Assembly (NCBI RefSeq): GCF_016545825.1
Contig: NC_052613.1
Span: 2,976,001 to 3,040,000, forward strand
Source: Eucalyptus grandis
Lineage: Eukaryota > Streptophyta > Magnoliopsida > Myrtales > Myrtaceae
Reading direction: 5' to 3'
Length of the DNA stretch: 64,000 bases
Position 1 is the first letter of the stretch; each line of letters opens with the position of its first letter. The position numbers were made by a program, and so were the translations under genes. The notes beneath the pieces are model-generated. The model was given only the letters and a program-made list of their open reading frames with translations. It was not told the DNA's origin and searched no databases. This document shows positions 34,630-49,029 of this stretch, piece by piece.

Positions 34630-36030
34630 AACACCCCCAATAGGCCCGACCAGATCCGAATCTAATATCGCCACACCTTAAAAGATGACAATTGATTCTC
34701 GGGCTGAGTCGAGTCATGTCCCTAGGAGGGACCCTGGGGGGTGCCTTTTGATGCGGAACCCTCGTTCGACTCATGATAATCGCGTTTCCAGCCAGCAGGC
34801 CATCCCACATCACAAGAGGAGAACAGAAAAAAGCACGCGGAATAAAAAAAGAGAAGGAGAAAGAGACAAGAGAAGGATGAGGCCGTTGACCGAGCTTGTC
34901 TCCATGCCACGACAAAAGAGCAGTTCCCGGGCCATTGCATAAAACATGACCCTCCTCGGTTGGGATGGAAGGTGCTCCGAATGTTTATGCTCTCTCGCTT
35001 GCTCGCTTTGTGTCGACCCTTCCTTTTCTCTCAATCCTCTTTGCTCATAAATCAAGAGACGCCCAAGAAGAAGAGATGAGGGATTCTTCATCTTCTCCGC
35101 GAGACTAGGGCTTTCATCATGAAATCAGCACATCATAATACCTCGGGAATCGATCGGTCAACTTGAGTCAACTCTAGTCAATGATTAATGATCAACTGAT
35201 GATGTGGCAGTGATGTGGTAATGACATGGCACTGCAACTGTGGAAGCAGCTATTTTTTTTTTTTTTTGGTCAGTCCTACTCTATTCTTACTCTACACTCA
35301 CTCAGACTTGTGCCCGCCTCTTGCGGGCGTGGGAGTGGCAACCCACTCGAAACTTACGCGTCCCTACCCCCATCCCCCCTGAGAAGGTGGGGATTTGAAC
35401 CCCTCACCTCCCCCTTCCATGTTGGAAGGGTAGCCACTGGGGCGAACCCCCAGTGGTTGGAAGCAGCTATTGGGTTTGCTATAGTTTCGTCGATTTATCG
35501 TAATAGAAAATCAACTCGTATCAATCAATCAAATTTGATGAATAAATGAATAAGTAGTATTAATTAATTATATATTATTAATTATAGAAATAAGAAAACT
35601 CGAGTCGGATGACGTGGTGATGATGTGGTGTTGGCGTGGTGGATGAGGCGGCAGGTGACATAAGGATGACGCAATGATCATGTTAGCAATACACGGCCGA
35701 CTTAAGTCGCGTGAGACGCATGTGGGCGTGCAGAGGCTTGGAGTGGCGTGTGTGGGCATGTGCGGCATCAATTGGCGGTGTGATTTGGCTGGTTGGATTC
35801 TTTGAGTGACGTAGAATCTGTTTGTGGTGTTGTATTGTCAATATAATCAGCTGAATAAGTCCAAAATAGACGTGCAATATACGGCTGTGATGGTTCCAAG
35901 TCGATAGCATGTGGCGGCTGGGTTGGTGACAAAACAAGCAGTGGAAGTTGCGTAGAAACGAGAGCGACGAGACACCTTCGTGGAGCGAACGTGACCTATT
36001 CAGCTGGCGTTGCAAAAAATAAAAATCCTC
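34630..36030. repeat. Duplicated spacer, copy B (matches 49030-49860)
   Basis: Shared blocks include cataaatcaagaga, gatgagggattcttcatctt, gactagggctttca, aaatcagcacatca, and the cgtgagacgcatgtgggcg block. It ends at the leader of an old Copia remnant. Copy B has an extra SINE inside. Confidence 0.75.
35255..35457 (-). mobile_element. tRNA-derived SINE, private to copy B
   Basis: A 14-bp target duplication (tggaagcagctatt) is at 35241-35254 and 35458-35471. The body, read on the - strand, has a box-B promoter ggttcaaatcc inside ggtgaggggttcaaatcccc and a plausible box A around gtggctaccc, and it ends in an A tail (T tract at 35255-35267 on +). The empty site is seen in copy C near 49305 as gaagcagctattggg. 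The length of about 200 bp is typical for SINEs. Confidence 0.88.
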
Positions 36031-36038
36031 AAGAAAGA

Positions 36039-36313
36039 GGCTTTGATACCAAGTTAAGAATAGAGTAATAAAGAACTTCTGTATATTTTGATGATTTGTA
36101 ATGAGAAATACAAGAGCCTATTTATAAGTTTTATAGGGAGACTATTTACAATAATAAAATATTATATAATCAATTATAATCAATCATAAAGATATCCAAA
36201 ATATTAAATATATTAAAATATTATAGATATCAGGATATGGGAAGGATATTCAGAATATTAAAGATCTCCAAAATATTCAGTATATCCTAAAGATAATCTC
36301 AATATATCTTACA
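36039..36313 (-). mobile_element. Old Copia LTR with primer site, copy B
   Basis: On the - strand an LTR of about 260 bp starts tgtaagatatattgag (36313) and contains acttataaatagg, a TATA-like element. It is followed by tggtatcaaagcc (36051-36039), an initiator-Met primer site. The leader then runs into 36030-35580. The same arrangement is at 49866-50066, so the insertion predates the B/C duplication. No gag-pol remains. Confidence 0.6.
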
Positions 36314-36315
36314 GC

Positions 36316-36560
36316 TCTGCTAATTGACAGAAGCAATCTCAAAATCGAGAGCGTTGCTGAAGAGGCTGGACTCCAACACCCTCATGGTGGCTGGCAAGTC
36401 CCAACGTCACCAGCTCCACCGCCTGAAGATTTGCGAGTACCAGGTTCCTCCCTTTCTCTCCCCTTGCGTGATCTATACTGGGAGTGATCTTGTTCATGAA
36501 GGGATCCAACTCTGAAAAAGTTGGATTTTAGGCTCAGATTGCATTAGCTATATACGATTA
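36316..36560 (+). pseudogene. Unrecognised exon-like fragment, copy B
   Basis: A + strand frame with SKSRALLKRLDSN and HQLHRLKICEYQV is conserved in copy C (50072-50200). It ends in caggttcctccc. It looks like an exon fragment of a host gene but I do not recognise the family; no further exons were found. Confidence 0.3.
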
Positions 36561-36644
36561 TGAATTAACAGCGTATGTGCCAAAAGTATTTGATGTTTTT
36601 GCAATTGTTGAAGACTAATGGTGATGGGTGCTTTGCTTTTCTTC

Positions 36645-36830
36645 TTAGCGTCCATCAAAGTCTCTTCTCTTTGCAAGTTCTTCTTTCGAGGTTTCTGGTT
36701 CAGGGACATCGTCACCTTCATCGTCGGAGGAGGAGCTTTCTTCAGAGTCTGTCCTCTCAATCATCACCATTGGGAATGCAGAATTTCTCTTTTTGTCATC
36801 ATCTTTTCTTTTCTTTTTTCGTGAAATCAA
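36645..36830 (-). other. Acidic Ser/Glu-rich frame, unrecognised
   Basis: The - strand reads IERTDSEESSSSDDEGDDV, followed by PEPETSKEELAKRRDFDG and a stop. The matching DNA in copy C (about 57230-57390) has a 1-bp shift inside it. A coding origin is possible but not shown. Confidence 0.25.
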
Positions 36831-37393
36831 TGCAGAAGAGGTCGCGCGACAATGCGCCGAAGCGATGGGCAGCAAAGGGTAAGCAAGACAGTCATAGATT
36901 TTGAAGCAACGTAAAATTATTTCGACCAAAAAAGAGAAGAAAAAATGACATAAAACTACGAAAAAAACAGAACGACGTTGGTTTCTTTTTTTATTTTCCT
37001 TTCCTTTTATTACATAACCTATGACTGACTCTGGAATTGAAACATCCCAACATGGTATGATTCTCCAATCAAGACGTAAAACTACGAAAAACAAAGCAAT
37101 CGCATCTCACTTAGATTCATATATTCATGGGATATTCGTGATTTATCGATTTAAGATTGGACTCATCGTCATCTGAAAATGCTGCTAACCAAGTAAGGAT
37201 AATTCGACTCATGCCCTGATGTCACTAAAATCTGCACTGCTAGTCGTTTGCAAAGTGTTTGTATTCGTTGGAAGAAGAAGAAGAAGAAGAAAGGTCCTAA
37301 TCCTAAAGGGTCAATGCAGCAAAGCTGGAAGAGGGCTTCCTGTCAAGCTGGAAGAGACCTCAGATGCCGTGAGCTGGCTCAACAGCCAATTGT

Positions 37394-41054
<3,661 letters not shown>

Positions 41055-41157
41055 GGGCTCTGCTTGAGATATGCTCGGTTACCGAATTTTCCTTCTTTCA
41101 GTTTTCTTCAAAGAGAAAAGAGGAAGAAGAAAAGGGAAAGATTTGAGCAAGAGCACG

Positions 41158-41250
41158 ATGGGAGCTCCGATTCAACCTGATGATCTCATAAAAAGCTTCA
41201 ACACAGCTACACCACGCGCAGTCGAAGCTACAGACTGATGCTTGACTTCT
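41158..41250 (+). other. Short conserved frame MGAPIQPDDLIKSFN, copy B
   Basis: Second copy of the divergent short frame. A 1-bp shift after SFN separates it from copy C. Function unknown. Confidence 0.25.
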
Positions 41251-41325
41251 GGGGTCTCGTTTTTCACCTCACTCCTTGCTTTCTTCATGCTACGGCAGGG
41301 TTTTTGAAAAATGCCGCCGCGATAA

Positions 41326-41361
<36 letters not shown>

Positions 41362-41420
41362 TCGGTGGAATGCAGTGTTTTTTTTTTTTTTTTTTTTTTG
41401 GTCGGTGGAATGCAGTGTTT
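41326..41420. repeat. (CT)n and duplicated T-tract unit upstream of CRK-B
   Basis: A CT tract of about 28 bp is followed by ggtcggtggaatgcagtg, a T tract of about 24 bp, and the same ggtcggtggaatgcagtg again. Copy C has three related units with two T tracts at 62693-62800. It lies about 300 bp upstream of the CRK start. Confidence 0.8.
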
Positions 41421-41559
41421 GACGCGGCGAGAATGATGAGGGGGTTCTAAGACCTTTCGAGTCCGAGAATATCTTGGATTGAGGGCGATCCAGACGAAAG
41501 AGAGAGATCTGCAACGACCGAAGCGACGAGGGCGACGGATGTTGACGTCCATGTCGGTA

Positions 41560-42485
41560 GTTTTTTTAAAATGATTAAATGATAATTTTTTTTTGGTGAA
41601 AAATTAGATGATAATTTTTAATCTATTCTGAAAATAATAATGATTATAATAAATTATTATAAATTGTTGTGAAGTGTATCCCTTTAAAAATTTGTGACTC
41701 ATAACAAGTAATTATCACAAAAAAAAAAAAACTAAATTAGTAGGAACTCGTTTGGACGAAGAGGAAACTTAGAACCTAGTATAAGTTTTTAAATTTTTCT
41801 TGGTTTATACCTTCATGTAATTATATGGTATTCCAAGGTGTTCGATGATGGTTGTGTAATCCGGAATTACTAGTCTAAATTTTCATTTCATGATTGCGGT
41901 TTTTACTTTGTTAATGATTCATATTCTTCATGTATTTAAATATAAGTTATGATCAGTGAATTGTAGCTATATATGGTAGTAATTAAAGGTGATGGTTCAC
42001 TACAGTTGTTTAATTAATAATATAGGTGGAATCTGGAACTCATCCTGAAATCTGTGATAGGATAGATTTTAGAGTATGTAATGTAGGTTCCTGGTTAAAA
42101 AAAATGAGAAATCTGTTCCAACGAGTAGGTTCCATATAAAATCTATACGAAATCTGAAATCGTTTATTCCTAAATATCATGAATCTTATATTTGCACGGT
42201 TGTGATTAGGTTTGTTAGATAAGGTCCATCATTGAAAGGTTCTCTTTTGTATCAAGTTGGGGCCAATCCACATTCATAATTATGCTAAGACCTTTAATTT
42301 GACTTTAGATGATCAAATTTGGCCTCACGTGTTTCAGATGAGATTCCCCTTGCATTTTTCATACATGTACATTTGACTTTTCTAGTCCCATGGTTGCGGC
42401 CACGAGGTGTCCGAGCTAGTCTCTATCCGGCCCACCTACTCGAATGAACGAACGATCGGGCACCCTCTTGTTTTTTGGCTTGAAT
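41560..42485. repeat. Module flank shared with 62930-63845
   Basis: Colinear with copy C (tatgattatgtttttc-like AT-rich DNA, then tcccatggttg-ggccacgaggtgt). No gene recognised. It extends the B/C duplication to the end of the window. Confidence 0.6.
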
Positions 42486-42706
42486 TTAGGGATAAATGTA
42501 TCAAAAATCTTAAAATTGGTCACAAAACTCCAAATTGAGTCCTAAAATATTTAAAAAGTGTAATCAAGTTATAAAACTTATCTCTTTAAACTTTCAAGAA
42601 TTGTAATCATTGGAAGGATTTATAATTTGACCAATTTGATAAGTTTTAAGACTCTATTATAATTTTGTGACAAATTTTAGAACTTCTAATATACTTATTC
42701 CTTAGA
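42486..42706. mobile_element. MITE with about 45-bp inverted ends, copy B
   Basis: The left end reads ttagggataaatgtatc then aaaattggtcacaaaactc. The right end, reverse-complemented, reads taaggaataagtatatta then aaaatttgtcacaaaatt. No coding content. The partner in copy C starts near 63839 and is cut by the window end. TSD not resolved. Confidence 0.6.
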
Positions 42707-42709
42707 TTT

Positions 42710-43377
42710 ATTTATGACCTCTTCTGCCTTGACTATCAACTGCTACTTAGAATTCCACAAATCAAAAACGCCTAGGAGCATGGTAGTTCACACATGACCA
42801 TCTCAATTCACATCTAAAGTAGGAGGAAATCTTAGGAAAATTGAGCAAGTTCTTATATCAATATGTTGCAAGTGTGAAGTGATTGAACAACCCTTCTGTG
42901 CTTTTCAAAGTGTAAAGAAAAATATGGTTTCAAATTGGATAGAACAATAAAGTCGGATCATTGAGCTGAATAGAATAATCTAGTTGGACTTTGTAGTGTA
43001 ATCTCAATTTCTTTAAAGATTTATTTGCCCACAACGTTGTTAATGGTCACTGGAAAATTTATATTATAGTATTTCTAGTATTTCTCAAATGAGAATATTA
43101 TATAACAATTATAATATTTCTCTAAAGTCTCTCAAATGAAACAATTAGAAATAATGGTTGTATATTCTTTTGAAAGAAAACAAAAAATGAAAGAAGAAGA
43201 TTATGATCAAACATACACGTTTTAGTAATTTATAGCGAAAATAAGAAGTTATATCCAAGTAGACACAACCTTATGAGGATTAAGAAATTATGCTTGAATA
43301 GGTATGAACTTTGAGTAACCATTGGACGAAATAATAAAAATTCGAAATTTAATAAATAAATAAAAAATAACTGTACT
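42710..43377. other. Intergenic DNA, nothing recognised
   Basis: AT-rich, with no paralogue in the window because the window ends before the matching part of copy C. Confidence 0.5.
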
Positions 43378-44076
43378 TCTTCGTGAATAGTCACAAGGTT
43401 TCAACGGGACTTATGGTTAATTTTTATAAAAATAAATCCTAATTTTTCAATAAATAAAAAATAATGATCATTGATCAATGTCAAATCTCTTATACGTGCG
43501 CATTCACATTTTCTCGACATGGGACAAGACACCTCTTAGTTTATTTAACAAACAAACTACCAACACAAAGCACATGGAATAAAAGAATGACAAGCATAAA
43601 ATCATTAGCCAATCTCAAGTGATTCAAGAGATCATATGCACCGAGTCCCTAACTTCACTAACCATTGTTAGCATCATATGCTAAATGCCTACTCAATTAT
43701 CTCAAGGCCTTAGCACTATTTTATATGCCATATGGAATGGTCATTAGCTTTCAAAGAGTAGTTGTTGATCCCAAAATGACACTAGGAAAGAATATGAATA
43801 CTTGAAAAGGTACCATATGGGCTTAAGTGGACCTAGCCCGATTATGTTTTTTTTTTCAAAAAACCGAGTCGAAATACAAGAGGAAGGGCATCGAAACATG
43901 TTACATCTTAATGCCTTCATAACCAGTCCACTAGTCTATTTGATTCTCAAGTGCAATAGGACAATTTGGGATATGTAAAAAGGGTTGAAAGGTCTTTACA
44001 TTCTGTAATAGATGACTCGACACTCAAAGAGTGGAGAGAAGAATCTTACAAATAGCTAATCAAAGTACAATTATTT
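43378..44076. repeat. 5' part of duplicated module, copy C
   Basis: Matches 1-650 and then 4740-4915 directly, with one 0.3-kb repeat unit (43670-43960) where copy A has two units and 3.7 kb between them. Confidence 0.75.
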
Positions 44077-45413
44077 TGTTGACACCTAAATTTTACTATT
44101 TTATTTATGACTCTATCGCATACAAAATTAGGAATTAGTTACTAAAAAAAAAAAGAAGAGAAAAAGAGAGAAAAAAAAAAACAAACAACAAAACAACAAC
44201 AAAAAAAAAAAGAGAAAGAAAAAACGCCTAGAGGTCGGGTCGGGCCGGATCTGGCATTGGCCCGGCCCGCCGCCCGCCTCTCTTTCCCCTGCGCGGCCCA
44301 GGCCCGTTTCCCTTTTGGCCCGGCCCACGCCAGCATTCATCCTCCTCCGGCCTATCTCGCACGATGACCTGCAGAAGAAAGGAAAACCAGCGACAGGAGC
44401 AGGGGGATCGGTGTGGCAGGGAGCGGCGTGATCCGCGGGTTGGGGGCAGCCCGGCTGGCAGCTGGCACGGCAGGGGTCTTTGCGCAGACCTGCAGAAGAA
44501 AAGTGAACAAAAGGAGAGGAACCGATGGCGAGGAAAGGAGGAGAACACAGTCTTGGGAGGGAGAGAGAGCTGGAGAGAGAGCTAGCCGGAGAAAGCGAAC
44601 CAGAGAGAGAGTGAGCTGGAGAGAGGAGGTTCCAGAGGAAGTGAGCGAGCTTGAGGGCGAGGGTGAGCTTGGAAAAAGGGACTGGTCTTCTTCTTCCTGG
44701 GGGCTGGACAGAGCAGGGCAGAGAGACGGCGAGCGGAGAGTGGGAGGTCTGAGCGACTGAGAAGAGCAAAGAGAGGGCATCTCAACCGCGTGCAAACCCA
44801 TCTGACGACCTTCCTGGCGACGTCCTCAAGCTGAACGGGTAAGCTCGGGTCCCCTCGCGTTTTGTTTCGGGCGTGCCGGGCCGGAGCTCGTGGCCGCCCG
44901 GCTCACGCGTGCTCCGGCCCTCGTCGCCTTCATATTTTGTTCCCGATGTCTAGACTAGATCTGAAAATTTGTGTTGGCAGTGTGCGTTCCTTAGCTTCGA
45001 CCGATCAACCGCTCGTCGGGTTGTTTCACCTATGGTCGTCCCGGCCCCTTTCTTTGATCGAGCCGACGCGGGCAAGTGTTGCGTGGTCCCCGAACGGTGG
45101 AAGGGTGTGTCGAGACTTTGTGGTTGGCCTCGGTTTGGCCATTCGGGGCAAGGTCGGCCGACGAGTGGTGGTCGGGGTGGCGACCGGTGTGAGATTGGGT
45201 GTCAGCCAACGGCGGCCCTAACGCCGGCGAACGCTCACCATGGTATCGGCGTCGAGTGATCTTTGTCCTAGAAAAAGGGGTTGCAGGTGTGACGGAGGGC
45301 TCGGAGCACGAAGGAGAAGGAGACCAAAGGAGGGAAAGAATAAAAAAACAAGAAAGGAAAAAGAAAAACCAAAAATAATGAAAAAAAGAAGAAAACCAAA
45401 ACCAAAAAAAAAA

Positions 45414-46578
45414 GGGATATGTTCAGTAGAAGTTCTAAAACTTGTCCATAAAGTGCAATTGAGTCCTAAAACTTACAAAAAGTTCAATCAAGTCCTAAAA
45501 CTTATCAAGTTGGTTCAATTGAGTCCTAAAATTAACATTATCAAAAAAGTTAACGGAAATTGCTAACGTGGCGCTTACATCATATTTTAAATGATTTTTT
45601 TATTTTTTAAATGACTTTTTAAAATTATTTTTATTCCAAATCTTTAAAAATTAGATTAAAAAATAAAAAGGAAAATCTAAATTTATTTAAAAAAACAAAA
45701 CTGTTCAAAAAAAAAAAAAAGGGCAACGGTGGACTTCCGCCGCCGCCCATCGCCGGAGGGGCCGGCAACGGTCGCCGACCCTGGGCGGGGTGGCCGGCCC
45801 TCGCCCGGGCGAGGCCTCGCCGGCCCTCACGGGGGGCCGGCGACCGTCGCCCGCCCTGGGCAAGGCCTCGTCGGCCCTCGCTCGGGGCCGGCGAGGCTCG
45901 CCAGATCTCGGCGAGGCTTGCCCAGATATGGCCCCGAGCAAGGGCCGACGAGGCCTCGCCCGGCGGGCGAGCGACGGTCGCCATCCCTCACCCGGGGCCG
46001 AGCAACCGTCACCCGCCCGGGCGAGGTCTCGTCCGCCCTCGCCGGCCCGAGCGAGGGCCGACGAGGCCTCACCTGTGGTGGGCGACGGTCGCCGGCCCTC
46101 GCCGGCCCCGAGCGAGGGCCGACGAGGCCTCGCCTGGGCGGGCGACGGTCGCCGGCCCTCGCCCGGGGCCGCCGAGGGCCAGCCACCCCGCCGGGGCCGA
46201 CGACCGTCGCTCGGCCCCTCCGGCGATGGGCGGCGGCGGGGAGAAGAGCCCCGATTTTTTTTTAAAACAATTTTAAAAATAAATTTTATAACTTTTCTTT
46301 TTAATTTTTGGTGAAAATAAGATAAAATGAATAAATCTAATTTTTAGTTTTTAATTTTTTTAAATGAATAAAAAATCATTAAAAAATCCACGTGGAAAAT
46401 AAAAAATAATTTAAAATGTCACGTCAGCATTTTTAATGGAAAAAGGCTAAACGGTGTTAACTTTATAACTCAATTGAACCAACTTGACAAGTTTTAGGAC
46501 TTGATTGAACTTTTTGTAAGTTTTAGGATTCAATTGCACTTTCTGGACAAGTTTTAGGACTTCTACTGAACATATCTC
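45414..46578. mobile_element. Long foldback/MULE-like element with GC-rich core
   Basis: Ends gggatatgttcagtagaagt and, reverse-complemented, gagatatgttcagtagaagt. The inverted ends run about 130 bp nearly identical (gtgcaattga, aaaagttcaatcaagtccta, aagttggttcaattgag) and remain related to about 290 bp. A-rich runs of 9-10 bp flank both sides and could be the TSD of a MULE. No transposase. It is inserted inside the solo LTR. Confidence 0.8.
45720..46245. repeat. GC-rich palindromic minisatellite core
   Basis: Built from variants of gcgacggtcgccggccctcg and gggccgacgaggcctcgcc on both strands. Its left edge (cgcccatcgccggaggggcc) is the reverse complement of the right edge. All six frames open widely here; the Arg/Pro/Ala-rich frames are composition artefacts. 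Confidence 0.85.
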
Positions 46579-47340
46579 AAAAAAAAAAAAAAAAAAGAGA
46601 GAAAACTATAAAATGGCAAAAGTTGGCCTCGGAAAGGACTGACGAGCAGAAGGTTCAGGAAAAGGACGAAGTGAGGAAAAGACAAAAGAAAGAAAAATAA
46701 ATAAATAAACATTAAAAATTGAAAAAATTGAATTTTTTTTAATCCGACTGGGTTGGATGGATCGGGTCAATGGGCCGGATTGGGTTTACCCGATCCGAAC
46801 CCGTTTATGAATATAATAATATTAAGTGTTAAAAATTTCAAAAAAAAAAAGTTCAGAAATTTTCAAGAAAATTAAACAAATTCGAAAAATAATAAAAATT
46901 CAAAAATTTTCCGAAAATTCAAGAGTTTTCAAAGAACATTAAAACTTTCAAAAATATTGAAAATTCGAGTTTTTTTTTTAAATAATAGTTAAAAAATTTA
47001 AAAAAATTAAAAGTTAGTAAATTCAAAACAATCAAAAGGGGCCAGAAAATTCTGAATTTTATTTGGAAAATTTTTAAAAATGAACTTTTTGAGTTATTTT
47101 CTTAAAAAATGAAAGTTTCTTAACTTTAAAGTGTGCTAAAAATTGAGTAAGCTTTTAGGGCTCTACCTTGGGGCTTTAATTGTCTTCAAAGACAATTACT
47201 CTTATTTGCATGCTTTTACTGTTTTGATCCTTTTAATCCAATTAAGATTAACATTTATCTTTCTTTTAATGTTAAATATTTTCTCTCCCATGCAATTTAT
47301 TTAAACACTTTCCTTAGCTGTTAATTGTTATTTTAATGAT
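46579..47340. other. AT-rich interior of the solo LTR
   Basis: A-rich and ttcaaaa-rich low-complexity DNA with one ccgactgggttggatggatcgg block also seen in the LTRs at 8640 and 29410. No gene. Confidence 0.5.
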
Positions 47341-48194
47341 TACGCATCCGCTTGATCACCTCACATGTTACTGGATTAGTATAAAATCAATCCAAACTAC
47401 CTAATAAAAATATTTCTTTTAAAATGAACAAGGTTAGGTACCGAAATGACACTAATTGGTCAATTAGTGTAATCAAGTCCCCAACCCTAAATTCTCAATT
47501 TGCGTAGGAAGTGTGACATACTCATGTGTATCACTTGGTTTTTAATCGACCCCAATAGGCTAGTGGCGACTCATTTTTTGCGAAATTCTTAAGAATACCA
47601 AAATGTCACGTGAGATATGGGCGTGGGAGAACCCGCACCTAATCATGGGCCTTAGGCCCATCCTTTGAGCAATACCCCTAAACCCGTTCCCTCCCCCGAT
47701 GGTAGGTCGCGACATATCTTGCTCTCGAACTAACTTCGGTTCAGAATGACTTATAAAGTGATGAAGAATGTGGAGGTAAGCTACAGTTTCAAATTGAAGA
47801 ATTAATATTGATTGTAGACGAAAATGAACTTGGCTCAAGCTATTTTTCGAGATTGACACGGACCTGATGAAATATATTCATGAAGATTATAGATTTCCCA
47901 ATTAGAAAATATTGCCGGAGATATTATTAGGTATTAAGGATGTTATTTGATATTTCATTATTCTCTTCAACAATTAATATCCTTCCCTATGCATGTTACT
48001 TGGGTATGATAACCCTCCTCTAATAACATGTAAAGCGAAGTCAATTAAGTAAAGCTTCTCTCATCCTCTCTCTTCATGATCTTAGAATATTTACAAGTTA
48101 ATTACATAGGACTTGTTTGGATTTGATTTGGGATTTTCCCCATGCTATTTGACACATTTTCTCTCCTCGATAGAGAGAGAAATTCGAAGGAGAG

Positions 48195-48304
48195 ATGGGG
48201 TCAATCCTCAGCTCATCATCGCGCGACGCGAGCAAGGAGGCGCTGGCGGCCGTTGCGGACAAGGCCAAGGAGATCACCTCGTTGGCTCCCGTCATCATAT
48301 TCAG
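48195..48304 (+). pseudogene. GRXC1: Glutaredoxin exon 1 alone (GRX-C)
   Basis: An intact first exon, MGSILSSSSRDASKEALAAV followed by ADKAKEITSLAPVIIF and two bases of the next codon, then donor gt at 48305. Its phase fits exon 2 of GRX-A (giving FSKTYCGYC). About 0.6 kb of intron-1-like DNA follows to about 48900, after which the sequence passes into the spacer that matches copy B at about 34945. Exons 2-4 are missing from the rest of the window on the + strand, so no catalytic CGYC part is encoded. The 5' flank is that of GRX-A. Confidence 0.85.
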
Positions 48305-48905
48305 GTCGCTCCTTCCCTCCTCCTCCCTTCCCATTGCTCGTTGATTGAGCGATCTACTTCTCTGAAACGGTCGAATTTCGATTTACCTGGGTTTCCATCC
48401 CGAGTCGTGTTCTTGAATGATCAGCCGTTGACTTCAGTATCGGTGTCGTTCGCTATGTGATTCGCTCCTGGGTCCGATTGCGGGCGAAATTGTATTGGCC
48501 GATGGTTTGAATTGTAGAATTGACGTGCTATTTGATGCATGGGAGAGAGCATATATTAGCTGAATTGGGGAGAATTTTTTGATTTTTTTTGGGGGGGGAA
48601 CTAGCACTTTTTCAGTGGGTTTTTGAATTTTGACCCAAAAAAGGAAAGGGTTTTGAATTAGATGCTTGTGGTTGTGGATATTGCTATCATCTTGTGGTGC
48701 TGGTTGCTGAATTGATAGTGCAAGTCATTAACCTTAAACTATCATGTGTAAGGAGAGAAGTGCTAGCAAGACTAGCACTTACAATGGGTTTTGAATTTTG
48801 AGGGAAAAAATGGTTTTGAATTAGATGTTTGTGGCAGTGGATTTTGGTAAGATTTCGTGCCTGTCACTGAATCGATAATGCAAGTCACTAATGCTCTTCG
48901 TTACG
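48305..48905 (+). other. Intron-1 remnant of GRX-C
   Basis: Shares actagcacttacaatgggtt and the next 130 bp with GRX-A intron 1 (5451-5580). It also holds a partial internal duplication (ggttttgaattttgac near 48617 and ggttttgaattttgag near 48786). Homology to GRX-A stops near aagtcactaatgct. Confidence 0.7.
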
Positions 48906-49029
48906 TACATCTTGTATTATATCTACAAGGAACTGTACACTAGACATTATTGAAGATAGAATACACAAAAAGTTTCTCCAAGCTCTTCGTCTTCAGTCCT
49001 GTTGATTTATTCTCTTTGATTTCTTTCAA

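Larger units (their letters stand above)
44077..47714 (+). mobile_element. Solo LTR of a Tat/Ogre-like element in module copy C
   Basis: Starts tgttgacacctaaatttta and ends ggtcgcgaca, the same termini as the LTR at 28777-30538 but in opposite orientation. The 5-bp target duplication is TATTT at 44072-44076 and TATCT at 47715-47719, one mismatch. The empty site is copy A near 4917 (aattatcttactc). The 3.6-kb length includes a 1.17-kb foldback element, leaving about 2.5 kb of LTR. Long frames in its GC-rich part occur in many frames and are not genes. Confidence 0.85.

Noticed and set aside
35255..35457. A functional tRNA gene on the - strand
   Set aside because: Only the B box is clear; the body does not fold as a cloverleaf in an obvious way, and the A tail and TSD show a SINE.
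44128..45259. Frames of up to 213 codons in the solo LTR
   Set aside because: Low-complexity Ser/Pro/Leu-rich translation with overlapping frames on both strands and no recognised domain; inside a solo LTR.
45720..46314. Long Arg/Pro/Ala-rich frames on both strands (up to 178 codons)
   Set aside because: High-GC repeats suppress stop codons in all frames; frames overlap on both strands and show no domain. Composition artefact of the foldback core.
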